Source of the DNA: an uncultured Oscillospiraceae bacterium
GTDB lineage: Bacteria > Bacillota > Clostridia > Oscillospirales > Oscillospiraceae
Direction of reading: 5' to 3'
Assembly (NCBI GenBank): GCA_910584805.1
Contig: CAJUCB010000013.1
Coordinates: 1 to 13,830 of the forward strand
Length of the DNA: 13,830 nt
Shown: positions 13,199-13,830 of the stretch, piece after piece
Layout: every line of letters starts with the position of its first letter
Numbering within the stretch: position 1 is the first letter of the stretch
The notes under the pieces: generated by a model
The model's input: the letters and a program-made list of their open reading frames with translations, nothing else
Databases searched by the model: none
Told to the model about the DNA's origin: nothing
Program-made: the position numbers and the translations under genes

Positions 13199-13771
13199 CT
13201 ATTTTTGCCCCTTGGTGAGCATGGACAGCAAGCGCTCCATCTGCCGGATTCCCGCACTCTGGGAACGGATGATGGACTGAAGGATGGGCTGCAATTCCTC
13301 GCACAGGGGGAAGCGCAGGGCGTTGTCCGCCATCTGGATGGCCCCCTGGTGGTGGGGGATCATCTCCCGGATGAAGTTGGCGTTGATGTCGTTGGTGGCT
13401 TTGGCCTGGGCCATCCGGCAGAACATTTGGCGGCTGACTTGCTCGAACTGACGGGCGTAGAGCCCCAGGTCTTGGGGGCTGCTGGTGCAGGCCATGCAGT
13501 GCTCCAAGGCGGCTTCCATGGCGGCAATGCTCTGGTTCTGCTCTTGGATGATACCCTGGGCTACCTCCTGAAGGGGGACGAAGGTGGTGTAGTGCAGGAT
13601 ATTCTGGGCCATTTCTATGGCCCCCTGGTGATGGGGGATCATCTGGACGATGAAGTTATAGGAGACGCTGTCCCGCAGGGCCGCGCTGGTCATCCCCTCC
13701 TCCATCTGATCCAAGATCTCATAGAAGTTGCTCAAATAGGTTTTCGTAACGTTGCTGAATGTCTGGGACAT
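13199..13771 (-). CDS. Tandem DUF305 (ferritin-like) protein
   Basis: A 190-residue, mostly helical protein with two copies of the DUF305 core: FIVQMIPHHQGAIEMA (40-55) and FIREMIPHHQGAIQMA (133-148), each carrying a HH pair (47-48 and 140-141) and acidic residues typical of metal sites. A CMAC motif (92-95) lies between them. DUF305 proteins are often secreted and linked to copper tolerance; this one has no signal peptide and is doubled, so it is probably cytoplasmic. I chose the ATG at 13771 because AGGAG lies 10 nt upstream and the in-frame ATG at 13798 falls inside a promoter -10 element. A terminator follows. Molecular function is unknown. Confidence 0.88.
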   Translation of the reverse strand: MSQTFSNVTKTYLSNFYEILDQMEEGMTSAALRDSVSYNFIVQMIPHHQGAIEMAQNILHYTTFVPLQEVAQGIIQEQNQSIAAMEAALEHCMACTSSPQDLGLYARQFEQVSRQMFCRMAQAKATNDINANFIREMIPHHQGAIQMADNALRFPLCEELQPILQSIIRSQSAGIRQMERLLSMLTKGQK

Positions 13772-13796
13772 AGGTACTCGACTCCTCTCTGTCCCC

Positions 13797-13824
13797 ATTG
13801 TATGGGGGAGAGAGAAAAATGTGC
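13797..13824 (-). promoter_or_regulatory. Candidate sporulation sigma-E promoter of the DUF305 gene
   Basis: On the minus strand, CATACAAT (13804-13797) matches the sigma-E -10 consensus CATACAMT. GCACATT (13824-13818) matches the -35 consensus KMATATT at 6 of 7 positions, with a 13-bp spacer, slightly short. The TACAAT core could be read by sigma-A, but a suitable -35 (here AGCACA) is poor. A start near 13790 fits the ATG at 13771. Confidence 0.45.
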
Positions 13825-13830
13825 TATAGA

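Overview
The window looks like chromosomal DNA from a GC-rich, spore-forming, low-oxygen member of the Clostridia, most likely Oscillospiraceae (Flavonifractor / Intestinimonas / Lawsonibacter type). The inference rests on strong GGAGG-type ribosome binding sites, GC-rich codon use, a WalRK operon with YycH/YycI-like genes, two CotF-like spore coat genes, and a flavodoxin behind a DtxR-type operator. It is ordinary core-genome content. I see no mobile element, CRISPR array, tRNA or rRNA. The useful novelty is in the regulatory DNA and in some divergent family members.

Layout: (1) 1-59 is the tail of an unidentified plus-strand gene, followed by a two-way terminator. (2) 185-1501 (minus) is a MATE exporter with a consensus promoter and a roughly 110-nt leader. 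The leader holds two small hairpins, an intrinsic terminator and an overlapping short reading frame, so it is a candidate attenuator or riboswitch. (3) 1759-6598 (plus) is a run of ADP-ribose-type NUDIX hydrolase, WalR-like regulator, WalK-like kinase, YycH-like and YycI-like membrane-anchored proteins, closed by a strong terminator. (4) 6665-8728 (minus) is an EF-G paralogue with changed GTPase motifs. (5) 8892-9881 (minus) is DusB, divergent from a ClC-family channel/antiporter (10010-11344, plus); the two promoters overlap at their -35 hexamers. (6) 11414-11995 is a lipoprotein whose ribosome binding site lies in a perfect 14-bp inverted repeat. (7) 12072-12520 holds two CotF-like spore coat genes, the first only 57 codons. 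(8) 12605-13036 (minus) is a flavodoxin whose promoter carries two DtxR/IdeR-like boxes 30 bp apart. (9) 13199-13771 (minus) is a tandem DUF305 protein behind a candidate sigma-E promoter.

How the genes relate: the walRK-yycHI block is the cell-envelope homeostasis system. YycH and YycI are known in Bacillus to modulate WalK through their membrane helices. The flavodoxin probably replaces ferredoxin when iron is short. The coat genes and perhaps the DUF305 gene belong to sporulation. The other genes are housekeeping (DusB, NUDIX) or transport (MATE, ClC). Gaps between genes are all under 300 bases and are described as sites.
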